A stretch of 11,696 nucleotides of DNA from Glomus cerebriforme (GCA_003550305.1 QKYT01000057.1:267670-279365); one strand, 5' to 3'; positions 1 through 8,430 are shown, counted from the first letter of the stretch. The notes: generated by a model from the sequence alone, not told the origin. Translations and numbers: made by a program.

Positions 1-1710
1 ATTTTAAGTATTTTTTATCTATTTAGTTTAACTAAAATAAAAAATTATGTTGTGAAATCTCTATACAATATGAAAAGCACATTTATTGAAATTATTAAAA
101 TATAACTTTATGATAAAATTTTATACAAGTTCTAAACTACTATTAAAAAATATTTAGCTTTATTAATTAATGAAAACTTCTAAAATAAATTTTTAAAACA
201 AAAAGAAAGAAAAGAAAAAAAGGAAAAAAAGATTTGAAAAGTTTATTATCAGAATGATAAACAAATAAACATTGTTTAAAGGTGATGCCAAAAATGGAAA
301 TATGATCAGGGGATGAGTAATATTGATCTTACCCTAGGATGAGAAATAAATTTTCCCTTATTTAAACTAATATAATTATTTGAATATTTATTTATATAAA
401 AAAATAGCTAGTATATGTTAATTTCACAAATTTTCTATAAGTTTTTCAAATTTTTTATAGATTATATATTGACTTTTCAAATTTTTTATAAATTAAACAA
501 AACTTTTTTCTTAAAAAATAACATTTAGTAATTTTTTATATTTTATATTTTATAAATTTTAGTTATTATATATTTTATTATTTATTATAAAGATTTTGTA
601 TTTAAAATATTAGTTTTCATATTTATATAAAAAAAATAAATACTATAATATATTATAATATAAAATTTAAAATAAATTATAATTTTAAATTTAATATAAT
701 TAAGATTACTTGTCTAAACTCTTTTAAAATCCTGCACTTAATTTCGCCAAATTTTTACTATAGTTTGGTTTTAACAGATTTCATTTTTTGTCAAATTTTG
801 CTAACTTTTAATTAAAACTTTAATATAATTTTGTCAAATTATAACATTTTGTTATTTTACCTATTTGCTAAATTCCCTAGTTTTACCAAATAATCTTAAA
901 TATAATAGTAAATATTTCTTTTTAATTAATAATATTAAAATTAATAAAAATAAATTAATATTATTTAAGATTATTAGATAAAGAAAAATTTATTTTTATA
1001 AGAAAAAATAATACAAAAAGTTATAATATTTAATCATTTACGGGTTGAAAAAGGTTTAAAAATCTAGATTATTTTAAATTATTCTAATAATATTGATTTT
1101 AAAATAGAGAAAAAAATTAAGCAATTATTAGTTTAATCTAATTTAAAAAACTTATTTTAAAACAAATAGTATATATTAATAATAAAATTCTTATTCTGCA
1201 ATTTACTATATATACTGTTATCTTTAGTTTTTAAGACTTTCTAATATCTAATTATTATATATTTATAATTATATATATATTATATATTATTACTTAATTA
1301 ATTAAGAATAAATTAATGCATATTATTTTTTGTCTAATTATAAATAAAAGCATTTATATATTCATTTTATCTTCACAAAAAAAAAATTAATTAAGAATAA
1401 ATTATATTTAGTATAAATTATTTAAAATAATAGATAATTTTAATATTCACCAAAGGTAAATTTTATTTTACTAGAGTTAATTTAAAAAATAATTAATCAG
1501 GAAGTGAATTTTTAAATAATTTACTAAAGATTAATTTTACCATATCATGTAATTTTTATTACATAATTTTATATTTATTAATTTATCAAAAAAATTTTAG
1601 TAAATTTATGAAATTATATATGCAAATATCTATTAAACTACTAATAAAAACAATACAATTAATATAATTAAAATAGTAGAAAAAATAAAACTTCTAGTAT
1701 TTAATTAGTA
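1..1710. other. A+T-rich intergenic stretch, no gene seen
   Basis: This stretch is almost entirely A and T, with long homopolymer and TA-repeat runs and stops in all frames. I find no coding fossil, RNA gene or clear repeat boundary. A slightly less A+T-rich patch at about 270-350 and another at 700-890, with recurring TTTGCCAAATTT-like words, may be worn repeat remnants, but neither can be assigned. Confidence 0.7.
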
Positions 1711-2095
1711 GGCAATTTCTATTTATACACGGGATGTCTGAATACGGAGTCATAATTTCAGCTGAATTAAATGATCTGTAATGAAATTGCCTTTTTGGAA
1801 ATATTGTATAATCCAAAATTTGATTTTCAAGAGAAATAAAATTGCCTTTAGATCGTGTAATATAGTACAATATTCCAAAAAAGGATACTCTAGCTGACAT
1901 TATGAAATCTGGCCAAAATTAAGAATGTAATGAATAAGACGTGATGAATATGATTTCACACCTTGAAAAAATTCTAAATCCTTAAAATAAATAAAAAAAA
2001 ATGAAAACAGAAGGTGTGACAGGGGGGGGACAAATTATCATATAGTAAAAATCACATGACCCATATCTAGACATCTCGTGTAAACTTAGAAATTT
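1711..2095. mobile_element. MITE-like inverted-repeat element, copy 1
   Basis: This is a non-coding element of about 385 bp. The left end, containing ACACGGGATGTCT from 1727, is matched in inverted orientation by the right end, whose complement reads ACACGAGATGTCT inward from 2081. The similarity continues a few bases outward to about 1711 and 2095 (AATTTCTA on both sides). The 11 bp word TTTAATTAGTA lies directly outside both ends (1700-1710 and 2096-2106) and is a candidate target-site duplication. Inside, 1790-1809 (CCTTTTTGGAAATATTGTAT) and 1865-1884 form a second inverted pair, so the element could fold back on itself. It is clearly related along its length to 3157-3503. A run of eight G at 2022-2029 has no counterpart in that copy. 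It encodes no transposase, so movement would depend on a partner elsewhere. The superfamily is not assigned. Confidence 0.65.
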
Positions 2096-2114
2096 TTTAA
2101 TTAGTAATATATCA

Positions 2115-2712
2115 CTTATTACATCAGAATTTAAATTATAATTAGAGTTTGAAATATCAGATTTTTAAATTTAAGTGTCAGAGTTTGAATTCAGAATTTG
2201 AAATTATTTTAAAGTCATAATTCAGTTAAAGTTTAAAATATCAGAATTTAAAATTATTAAAGTCAAAATTTAGTTAAAGTTTGAATATTAGACTTTAAAA
2301 TTATTAAAAATCAGAATTTACATCTGAATTTGAAATATTAGAGTTTAAAGTCAGAGTTTATGTCAGAATTTGAAATATTAGAGTTTAAAATTATTAAATA
2401 TCAGAGTTTATATCTGAATTTGAAATGTTAAAATTTAAAATTATTAAAAGTTAGAGTTTGTATCTAAATTTGAAACATTAAAATTTAAAATTATTAAAAG
2501 TTAAAGTTCACATCAGAATTTGAAATATTAGAATTTAAATTATTAAAAGTTAGAGTTTGCATCAGAATTTGAAATATTAGAATTTGAAATTGTAAAAATC
2601 AGAGTTCACATTAGAGTTTGAAATATTAGAGTTTAAAATTATAAAATCAGAATTTATATCAGAGTTTAAAATATTAAAGTTTGAAATTGTTAAGATCAAA
2701 ATTAAAAATGTC
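2115..2712. repeat. Degenerate ~49 bp minisatellite
   Basis: The core GAATTTGAAATATTA, in variants, starts at about 2145, 2193, 2229, 2276, 2326, 2366, 2416, 2466, 2516, 2565, 2614 and 2662, so most spacings are 48-50 bp, with one 40 bp and one ~36 bp step. A second shared word in each unit is (A)AAATTATTAAA followed by GTCAGAGTTT-like sequence. About twelve diverged units are present. Unit length is not a multiple of three and all frames contain stops, so it is not coding. It begins just outside the right end of the first MITE-like element and fades into A+T-rich DNA after 2712. Confidence 0.75.
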
Positions 2713-3156
2713 AAGAGTTAAAAATAAAAAAATACCACTATATAAAAAAACTAATGAAAAATAACTATTACAAATTACTATTACTTTTAAGACATTAAAA
2801 AATAATAATATAATATTACTATTGCTTATAAAATAATAAAAAAAAAAGAAACAAAAAAATATAAGAAAGAAATAAATAAGAAAAAAATAATTAAATCAGA
2901 TAAAAATTACTAACTAAAAATAGGTTTAAAATATAAATAGGTAAAATTTATCTTTTGATAAATTATTTTTAAAATTTATACATAATATAAATCATGATGA
3001 AATTTACTGAAGGTGAATGTAAAATTAATCCTTAAAATTTTATGTATTACAAATAAAAATTAAAATGAAATTTACTTTGGTAAATTTTTTTAAAATTTAA
3101 AACTTTTGGTAACTGTTAAATAAATTCTAAAATAATATTTTTAGGGTATTACTATG
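2713..3156. other. A+T-rich spacer, no gene seen
   Basis: Poly-A and TA-rich sequence without a readable frame. Words such as GAAATTTACTTTGGTAAATT near 3067-3086 loosely mirror sequence at 1445-1470, but the match is short and low in complexity, so no element is called. Confidence 0.6.
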
Positions 3157-3503
3157 TGGCGACCTGTCGCCATGGCGACTCCTATAATTCCGGCCAAAAT
3201 TAAGTGATCAGCAAAAAAAATATTCTTTTTTGGAATTTCATGTAATGCAAAACTTCGATTTTTGAGAGAAATAAAATTGCCTTTTTGGATTGTGTAATGT
3301 TACATTGATTCCAAATAAGAAAATTCTGGCCAGCGTTATAAAATTTGCTAAAATTAGTAGTATGATGAATAACATGTGACAAATAGGCTTTTTCATGCTG
3401 AAAAAATTCTGTCCCTAGAATAAATAGTAAAAATGGAAAACTAGGGATATGACACGAAGATGACAAATTATTTGTATATGAAGTCACATGACAGGGGTTG
3501 CCA
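3157..3503. mobile_element. MITE-like inverted-repeat element, copy 2
   Basis: This second copy of about 347 bp lies in the same orientation as 1711-2095. The two align over most of their length: for example GAGAAATAAAATTGCCTTT occurs in both, as do variants of GGCCAAAATTAAG and CTGAAAAAATTCT. The left end starts TGGCGACCTGTCGCCATG, itself rich in the palindromes GGCGAC/GTCGCC and CGCCATGGCG. The complement of the right end reads TGGCAACCCCTGTCATG, an imperfect terminal inverted repeat with small gaps. Internally, TTTTTGGAATTTCATGTAATG (about 3227-3247) is mirrored by TGTAATGTTACATTGATTCCAAA (about 3294-3316), giving a foldback structure. No convincing target-site duplication is visible; the best pair of 9-mers (ATTACTATG and ATTCCTTTT) matches at only six positions. 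It is non-coding; any short frames inside are incidental. Confidence 0.65.
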
Positions 3504-3679
3504 ATTCCTTTTTTCCATATTTTTATATATCTAAATATTATTAAAATTAAAAAACTTTTTAAAAGAATAAAAATTGATAAAAATCATGTGATCTATTTAT
3601 TAATAAAAATCAGACTCATTAAATAATATTAATATAGAATAAATAAATAATAATAGATATATCAATAAATTTACAAATA

Positions 3680-3695
3680 ATATATATTATTGATA
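3680..3695. repeat. Target-site duplication, left copy
   Basis: The 16-mer ATATATATTATTGATA is identical to 5342-5357, and the two flank the G+C-rich insertion exactly. Deleting the insert and one copy leaves a continuous A+T-rich site with a pre-existing local repeat (ATAAATTTACAAATAATATATA on both sides), which is what an empty site should look like. Confidence 0.75.
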
Positions 3696-4452
3696 GAGAT
3701 TTGGGGAGCAACTCTCCCTGCTGATCCCTATGCCCATTTCTTTGAAGAAGTTTTGAAAAGAAAAGTTACGCTTTTTGGCCATTTTGTTCTAAGAAAGCAG
3801 TCTTTTAGTCATAGGAAAAGTTGCTCTACGATGTTGGACTTAACTAGAAAGATTTAGAAAGTTTGTTATTTAGTGTCTGGCACACCAAGTTCCTCTGTAA
3901 GTCAGGTTAATATAATTTTCAGTCACCTACGTCTTTCTCATAAGTTATACCCGAGTGGTCGTTTGGTATTCTAAGATACGCTCTATGTGCACAAGACGGA
4001 TGGGTTGGACTTGTGGCTGCTTCTGGTGGACCCTGAAGCAGGCTTAGCGCGGAGTCTCTTTGAAAGTTAGGCAGTTTTTCGCTGAGTTGTCGTATGGGTT
4101 TGGTTCAGCAGGGAGAGGCTTTTCTGGTATTTAAGTTTGGTGAAAATTCTTTTATTATAAATTTATTTTTCGTTTTCTGTTGGTGGAAATATAGAAGGCA
4201 TCAGAATTTTTAGGCTCGTAAAGACAAATACTGAACCAGCTTTGGAACATAAACATATACTGCTATACTACGTCTGTTAACCTTGGCTGCGGATTTGGAA
4301 GAACTACTGTGGAGTGGTATCCTCTGGTGGGAGATGGGGGGTACTGGAAATTTTGATTGATAGTTGATCATCTGTTGATGATTGGTTCCCTTGTTGTAAC
4401 ACATTCCTAGGTTTTGTTTCACAGTGGTAATCACTATTTTTGTCCCTTAAGG

Positions 4453-4460
4453 TGACGTCA
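4453..4460. promoter_or_regulatory. Perfect CRE-type palindrome TGACGTCA
   Basis: The octamer TGACGTCA, the classical site of CREB/ATF-type bZIP factors, lies inside the G+C-rich insertion. A single 8 bp match can arise by chance in 1.65 kb, so a function in transcribing the element is only a possibility. Confidence 0.25.
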
Positions 4461-4857
4461 TTGTAGTTGAATAGAAAAATTAATAAAAAGAATAAAATGG
4501 TGCGGAAGATGTTGGGTACAGGGTCAGGTGCGTTAAATGGGTAGATAGGGGTGGGAGTGCTGGAAGCATAGATGTTGTTTTTTTGCAATAGGTATATCAA
4601 GGATGAAGATTCTTCGATAGGGTTAGAGAAGGTGGTCCATAAAAGTTTTGGGTAAGTAGTCATCTCGATTCTCTGGAGCAAAGTTTAGGATGTCTCTAGG
4701 CCGTGAGGAATTGGCTTATTTCGGGATTACTTCTACTGGGGCGGACGTACAAATAAACCATGGGTGTCTAGAAGTGGGAGGAGAGGTACCTGATGATGGC
4801 CTTCGGACGAGACAGTATAAGCAGTCGACTCGATTCATCTGGAGCATCCGTTAGGGT

Positions 4858-4873
4858 GACCGGGGTACCGGTC
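4858..4873. other. Perfect hairpin GACCGG-GGTA-CCGGTC
   Basis: A six-base G+C-rich perfect stem closes a four-base loop within the retroposed insertion, directly after the stop of the 54-codon frame. If the insertion derives from an RNA, this would be a stable structural element of it. Confidence 0.45.
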
Positions 4874-5165
4874 TTGGTAGAGAAGTTGTTAGAGGTAGAA
4901 GTAGGTTTAGTTTCTTTTTTGTATCTTTAGTTATAGTATTAGATAGTTTATTCCTTTCTTTCTGAAGGTTGGTACTAGTAGCCAGCTTTTATAATTCCTT
5001 TTACAAAAAGTACCATCTTTTATAACGTATCGTACTAGTTAGAAGACCCAAGTGTTTGTGAGGAGATACGGAAGGATTGATAGAAAAGTCTATTTTTATT
5101 TGGTGCTAGCACTGGGGTGTGAGAGAGAATCAGAGCATACTAATATCTAAGGAGGTCTTGCTTTC

Positions 5166-5184
5166 AGTCCTCACTCTGAGGACT
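5166..5184. other. Perfect hairpin AGTCCTC-ACTCT-GAGGACT
   Basis: A seven-base perfect stem with a five-base loop lies about 150 bases upstream of the A-tract of the insertion. Some non-LTR elements use a 3' hairpin for recognition by their reverse transcriptase. This one is rather far from the end, so that role is speculative. Confidence 0.45.
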
Positions 5185-5294
5185 CATGCTACGTAAGTGC
5201 GACGCGTTAGGATTTTCCTTTTGGATAGAGGTCTTACATTTGTCCTTGTTTTTTATTTGTTATTATATACTGGGCATTGTCCATTGATTTACAG

Positions 5295-5300
5295 AATAAA
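5295..5300 (+). promoter_or_regulatory. Polyadenylation signal AATAAA of the insertion
   Basis: A canonical AATAAA lies 22 bases before the A-tract at 5323-5331, the usual spacing between signal and cleavage site. It fixes the plus strand as the sense strand of the retroposed sequence. Confidence 0.6.
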
Positions 5301-5341
5301 GTTCATTTGACAACGCGTCTTCAAAAAAAAATATATACAGT

Positions 5342-5357
5342 ATATATATTATTGATA
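5342..5357. repeat. Target-site duplication, right copy
   Basis: Identical over 16 bases to 3680-3695. The bases immediately outside both copies differ, so the match is bounded at 16 bp. Confidence 0.75.
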
Positions 5358-5887
5358 AATTTACAAATAATATATACATTAACAAATTTATAACTAATAT
5401 ACATTAATAAATTTATAAGTGATAAATATTTATTATATTTAGGCTATACAAACTTAATTTATTGAATTTATTGATTTCAAAAAATTTTATATATAAAATT
5501 TTTTTGTAATTTTTTAGAAAATTGTATCTATTATAATAATAATATATAAAATTTTTTTTTAAAATTTGACAAAAATTGACCTAATTGGATTATAAAAATC
5601 AATTTTATTACTTGTATTACTTTATTATCATAAATAATTTTATTTTATATGTATATTATAAATAATAAATATTCTATATTCTACTTACTGTAATATCACT
5701 AATATTATTATTCAAATAATTCATTATATTTAATTTTTTTAATTTTCAGATAATCTAATACAAAAAAAAAGAAAAATATTTAATTAGAATATATATTTTT
5801 TTTAAAAAAAAATAGTTTATAATAAATAAATATTACCATATTTTATTAAAAATAAGCACATCTTTTTTGCAAGGATTTTGTGCGAAA
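5358..5887. other. A+T-rich spacer, no gene seen
   Basis: Near-pure A/T sequence with short TA repeats and imperfect copies of AATTTATAA-type words. It has no readable frame until the pseudogene that follows. The last ~25 bases (from about 5863) stay in frame with that pseudogene but contain no ATG. Confidence 0.65.
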
Positions 5888-6776
5888 AGTTTGGATGCAG
5901 AATTCAATGTGTTAAATGATAGCAGAAAATACTTTTCTTATAATAACTAAGACCTTCGTGAAATGCTCTACATATTTATATTAAAAAACAATCTTAAGTT
6001 TACCATATTTATAGAAATACCCTCAAAAGTTTTTTCAGATTGTTCATTTTTAAAGGTGTGTTAACTTTATGGATTTGATGAATCAGATGATCCTTTATTA
6101 TTAGTATTCCTACCTTTCATTTGTAAGTACAAAAATGAACCATCCTGGGTGATACTTAAAAAATCTTATACCAAAATAAACTGAAAGTACGTCTCAAGTC
6201 CATTCCAATCAATGGAAATGAAGTATTGAAATCACAATATATGTGTTCATATCTCATTGCAAGTGCAAATTTATATGAAGGTAAATTTGAGTTCTAATCA
6301 GAAAAAAATATCAAAGAACTCAATGGACATGGTCTAATCAATTTCACTATAGATTTACTTCAAATTGCAAAAACTGTTAGTATGACAGAAGTAAAAGATA
6401 AAGATTTTTTAAAGGATATTGCTCAGAATGTCATATAACTTGAATCAGCTTTATCAAACTGTAAGCATAAGGCAAGTGAGATTTCAGAAGAAGATGCGTT
6501 TGTGAGCAAGACTTTTGGGATTGTTATATATGCAAAAAATAGTATTTTTTAGAATGTTCACTTGGTGATCAAAATAAACTAAGATTTAAGTTATTGAAGT
6601 TGGTAATAATTATGTATGGTAATAAGAATATGGAAAAAAATATTAAAAGAGTTCTTAGACATATTGTATAGTTATTAAAGGAGATACAGAAACTGGACTT
6701 AGCTCTTAACGTAGACAAAGAGAGGAAAATAATAAGAATAAGGTCAATAGACAATCTTACAGAAAGGTCATCTTAG
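5888..6776 (+). pseudogene. Crinkler-like protein with PD-(D/E)XK nuclease-like domain, decayed
   Basis: The remains read as a protein of about 295 residues in three consecutive frames. Frame one (5888 to ~6180) begins SLDAEFNVLNDSRKYFSY and has stops at 5948, 6062 and 6182. Frame two (~6181 to ~6542) includes LKSIPINGNEVLKSQ, LIASANLYEG, LNGHGLINF, TEVKDKDFLKDIAQN and FVSKTFGIV, with stops at 6295 and 6436. Frame three (~6543-6776) includes YFLECSLGDQNK and HIV*LLKE (stop 6669), ending at TAG 6774. GHG(P/L)VDF followed by (T/V)EVK matches the D...ExK core of PD-(D/E)XK nucleases; here the aspartate reads asparagine (LINF) while EVK survives, so the active site is also damaged. I remember very similar proteins from Rhizophagus, where CRN-like genes are expanded and act inside host or own cells. 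No start codon or N-terminal CRN header is recognisable, so the 5' end is missing or unreadable. The two frameshifts and at least six stops exclude a functional product. Confidence 0.8.
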
Positions 6777-7179
6777 AATTTAGAAATAGATAGTCTAATG
6801 CATAGAAGCATCATATATTGGTGAATTCTGTATTTTTCATATGTATCCCAACCAATGTTCTGATTTTATATTTATTTTTTGTATATATTAATAAAAATTT
6901 TTCTTGCCAAATTTCTTGGAAATTTTTGCTAATTTTGAAGCATTAAAATCACATGTTTATTTTATTAGCTGAATTTACAAAAAAATAATAAAGAATATAT
7001 TTTTAATTGAGTCATACAAATTGATCTACAATTTATTAGTTAATAAAAAATATAATAAAGCTTTGATTTTTAAATTAAACAAATTAAATATAAAATAATC
7101 ATGTTAAGAATAAACTAGCTAAGATAACTCTATTATTTTTTCTCTTATATACACCCTAATTATTCTCATCCCAAGATTA
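6777..7179. other. A+T-rich spacer between convergent pseudogenes
   Basis: This separates the 3' ends of the plus-strand CRN-like pseudogene and the minus-strand pseudogene. Around 6780-6870 the sequence is slightly richer in G+C and may be an old 3' untranslated region. At 6903-6945 TTGCCAAATTTCTTGGAAATTT is imperfectly palindromic. I see no gene. Confidence 0.55.
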
Positions 7180-7815
7180 CTAAAAGAAATCAAAAGCCAT
7201 GAAAAGTTTATCTAAAGTATTTTTAAAAACTTCCATATCTTTAGAAAATAAACTATTTAATTTTTCTTATAAATCTGTTCATATTTGAGATCTATTTCTA
7301 TGAAATTCACAATTACTTTTATATTTCATTAATATCAATAGTTTATATTCCTCAAGTGTCATATGAACATTAGTTAGTGCAATTTCTAATTGTGAAATAT
7401 AATTTCTCTTTAAAATAGAATAATTAGTCATTTCAGTTTTTACTTTATTATAAATAGCTGACTGTACTTTACTCCACACATTAATGTCTACCTGACCTCT
7501 TAAATATTTATTAAAAAAGATTTGTACTCACTTAGAGCATTTTTGTTTCTAGTTTATTTAGTAAACTTTTTGAGAGGACAATGAGATCATTATTAATAAT
7601 TCTTTATTATTTCATTATATTGATAACCTGTTTTGTATTATTTTTTAGATCTTTCAAGGATTTTATACATTTATTAAAGTTTTTGTTATAAATGTCTTGC
7701 TTGAGAATTTTAATAAGTTTTTTATTCTCAATACATTTTATTTCAAAGGGTTTGGCAAAGCTAAAGTCTTGTTGAATCAATCTATTTAAGATTTCAGTTT
7801 CTATAATTATTAAAA
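7180..7815 (-). pseudogene. Unrecognised, probably coiled-coil protein family, decayed
   Basis: Reading leftward, the minus strand gives about 210 residues in three frames. The first starts IIETEILNRLIQQDFSFAKP, continues FEIKCIENKKL and LKQDIYNKNFNKCIKSLKDL, and meets two stops at 7604-7609. A middle frame covers ALSEYKSFLINI, with a stop at 7500. The last frame runs through VDINVWSKVQSAIYNKVKTE, LKRNYISQLEIALTNVHMTL and EEYKLLILMKYKSNCEFHRN, has stops at 7279 and 7267, and ends LDKLFMAFDFF at TAG 7180. The composition (K, N, E, L, I in short periodic patches, few G or P) fits an alpha-helical, coiled-coil-like protein. I believe similar hypothetical proteins exist in Rhizophagus but know no function. 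It converges on the CRN-like pseudogene. The sequence at 8100-8430 may be the N-terminal part of the same gene, split by later insertions. Confidence 0.65.
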
Positions 7816-7821
7816 AAATTT

Positions 7822-7961
7822 AAGATTATTATTTCTATAAAGTATGGTATGCATCAAAAAGAAAAAAAGATTAAGAATTATGAGGAAGTTTGAAGATATT
7901 ATTTTATTTCTATGAAGTATAAAATAATATTATAGTACGTGTCAAAAAAAAAAAAATTAAG
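7822..7961. repeat. Diverged direct repeat, two units
   Basis: Unit one (about 7822-7875) and unit two (about 7893-7961) share AAGAT-ATTATT, TTTCTAT(A/G)AAGTAT, a GTATGCATCA/GTACGTGTCA segment, a poly-A run and ATTAAG, in that order. Unit two is longer by about 13 bases in the middle. Both end in A-rich runs. This could be a duplicated short element or local slippage. It sits between two minus-strand coding remnants, which suggests it is part of what split them. Confidence 0.5.
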
Positions 7962-7974
7962 GTATTTAAATACT

Positions 7975-8060
7975 TTATATATAGACTCTTGCATAAACTT
8001 TTGATATAATAATTCATTAGATTGCAAATTCAATTCTCAGGTTATTTATCAAAAAAAAAA
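7975..8060 (+). mobile_element. Possible tRNA-related SINE, worn
   Basis: At 8027-8037 AATTCAATTCT matches the RNA polymerase III B box GGTTCRANYCC at eight of eleven positions, and the three differences are all G-to-A or C-to-T. Before it, GACTCTTGC and later ATTGCAAATT could be the worn arms of a tRNA-like fold. About 13 bases after the B box comes a run of ten A (8051-8060), the usual tail of a SINE. No A box survives convincingly and no flanking target-site duplication is visible. It lies between the two halves of a minus-strand coding remnant. An accidental resemblance in A+T-rich DNA is possible. Confidence 0.3.
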
Positions 8061-8099
8061 TAAGTAATGTTACATAATTTTTAAGTCATACAAGACTCA

Positions 8100-8430
8100 T
8101 ACATAAGGATTTTTACTTTTTTTCTTTATAAATTCATTAAAAAGAAACCAACTTATTGCAGTTTAAAAGAAGTATTTATGAAAAATTATTGAAGTTTGGA
8201 TGAGATACTTCACAATTATTAAGGTATGAATGAAACATATTTTTTCAGTTGTGATTATACATTTGCAAGGAAGTGACTCTGAGTTTATAAAGTTAACATC
8301 TATTTTTTTGTTCAGAAATTCAAGAATCTTATTAGGTAGAGAAATCTTTTTTTCCAAAATGCTTAAATAATTAAATTTCTCTTTTTGCTTAGTTTTCTTA
8401 ATGAATAACTCTGATATCTATTTTGTTGAC
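8100..8430 (-). pseudogene. Minus-strand coding fossil, possible 5' part of the downstream pseudogene
   Basis: One minus-strand frame reads ISELFIKKTKQKEKFNYLS, then LEKKISLPNKILEFLNKK, NSESLPCKCIITTEKICFIH and IFHKYFF, then crosses a stop at 8163-8165 and continues TAISWFLFNEFIKKKSKNP in the same frame. Continuity across the stop and its protein-like composition argue for genuine ancestry. CKC followed by C-x-x-H is reminiscent of a small zinc-binding knuckle, but four ligands cannot be placed with confidence. Upstream of about 8430 the frame meets stops and A+T-rich sequence, and no start codon is seen. It has the same strand and order as 7180-7815, from which it is separated by about 285 bases of repeat and SINE-like DNA. 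They may be one disrupted gene or two neighbours. Confidence 0.45.

Larger units (their letters stand above)
3696..5341 (+). mobile_element. G+C-rich retroposed insertion with poly(A) end, no intact ORF
   Basis: This 1.65 kb block differs sharply in composition from its flanks; one 60-base stretch at 4741-4800 is about half G+C, while the surroundings are mostly A and T. It is bounded by an exact 16 bp direct duplication. Its plus-strand 3' end carries AATAAA at 5295-5300, then 22 bases, then nine A at 5323-5331, as in a polyadenylated transcript copied back by target-primed reverse transcription. Ten further bases (TATATACAGT) separate the A-tract from the duplication. All plus frames are interrupted. 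The first ~140 bases (through CCCTATGCCCATTTC) are open for about 50 codons, and 4690-4854 holds a 54-codon frame starting MSLGREELAY, but neither resembles a protein I know. No reverse-transcriptase motif was seen. The longest frame, 125 codons, is antisense (4304-4681). It could be a 5'-truncated LINE tail, a non-autonomous retroelement, or a processed copy of a non-coding RNA. Retroposition is well supported; identity is not. Confidence 0.7.

Noticed and set aside
720..770. Third, inverted MITE fragment (complement reads GGCGAAATTAAGTGCAGG)
   Set aside because: The match to GGCCAAAATTAAGTG in copy 2 is too short, and neighbouring sequence does not follow.
1694..1900. 68-codon minus-strand frame
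   Set aside because: It lies within the first MITE-like element and is not kept in the second copy.
1440..3090. Large inverted repeat with arms near 1447 and 3085 (CACCAAAGGTAAATTT)
   Set aside because: Only about 20 low-complexity bases match, and alignment breaks down outside them.
3200..3487. 95-codon minus-strand frame
   Set aside because: It lies inside the second MITE-like element. The corresponding frame is broken in the first copy, and the translation is not protein-like.
3945..4110. Possible tRNA or pol III promoter (CCCGAGTGGTCG, later GGTTCAGCAGG)
   Set aside because: The A-box-like and B-box-like words are about 150 bases apart, the B box is poor, and no cloverleaf can be drawn.
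4304..4681. 125-codon minus-strand frame inside the insertion, with a possible membrane segment
   Set aside because: It is antisense to the polyadenylation signal and A-tract, its first ATG-like start is weak, and I recognise no homology. The hydrophobic run comes from an A-rich patch.
3691..5323. Solo LTR (TG...CA ends with AATAAA near the 3' end)
   Set aside because: With TG at 3691 and CA at 5322-5323 the flanking five bases (ATTAT and AAAAA) do not match, whereas the 16 bp duplication and A-tract fit target-primed retroposition exactly.
6569..6754. 61-codon minus-strand frame
   Set aside because: It lies antisense to the third frame of the CRN-like pseudogene and is explained by that reading.
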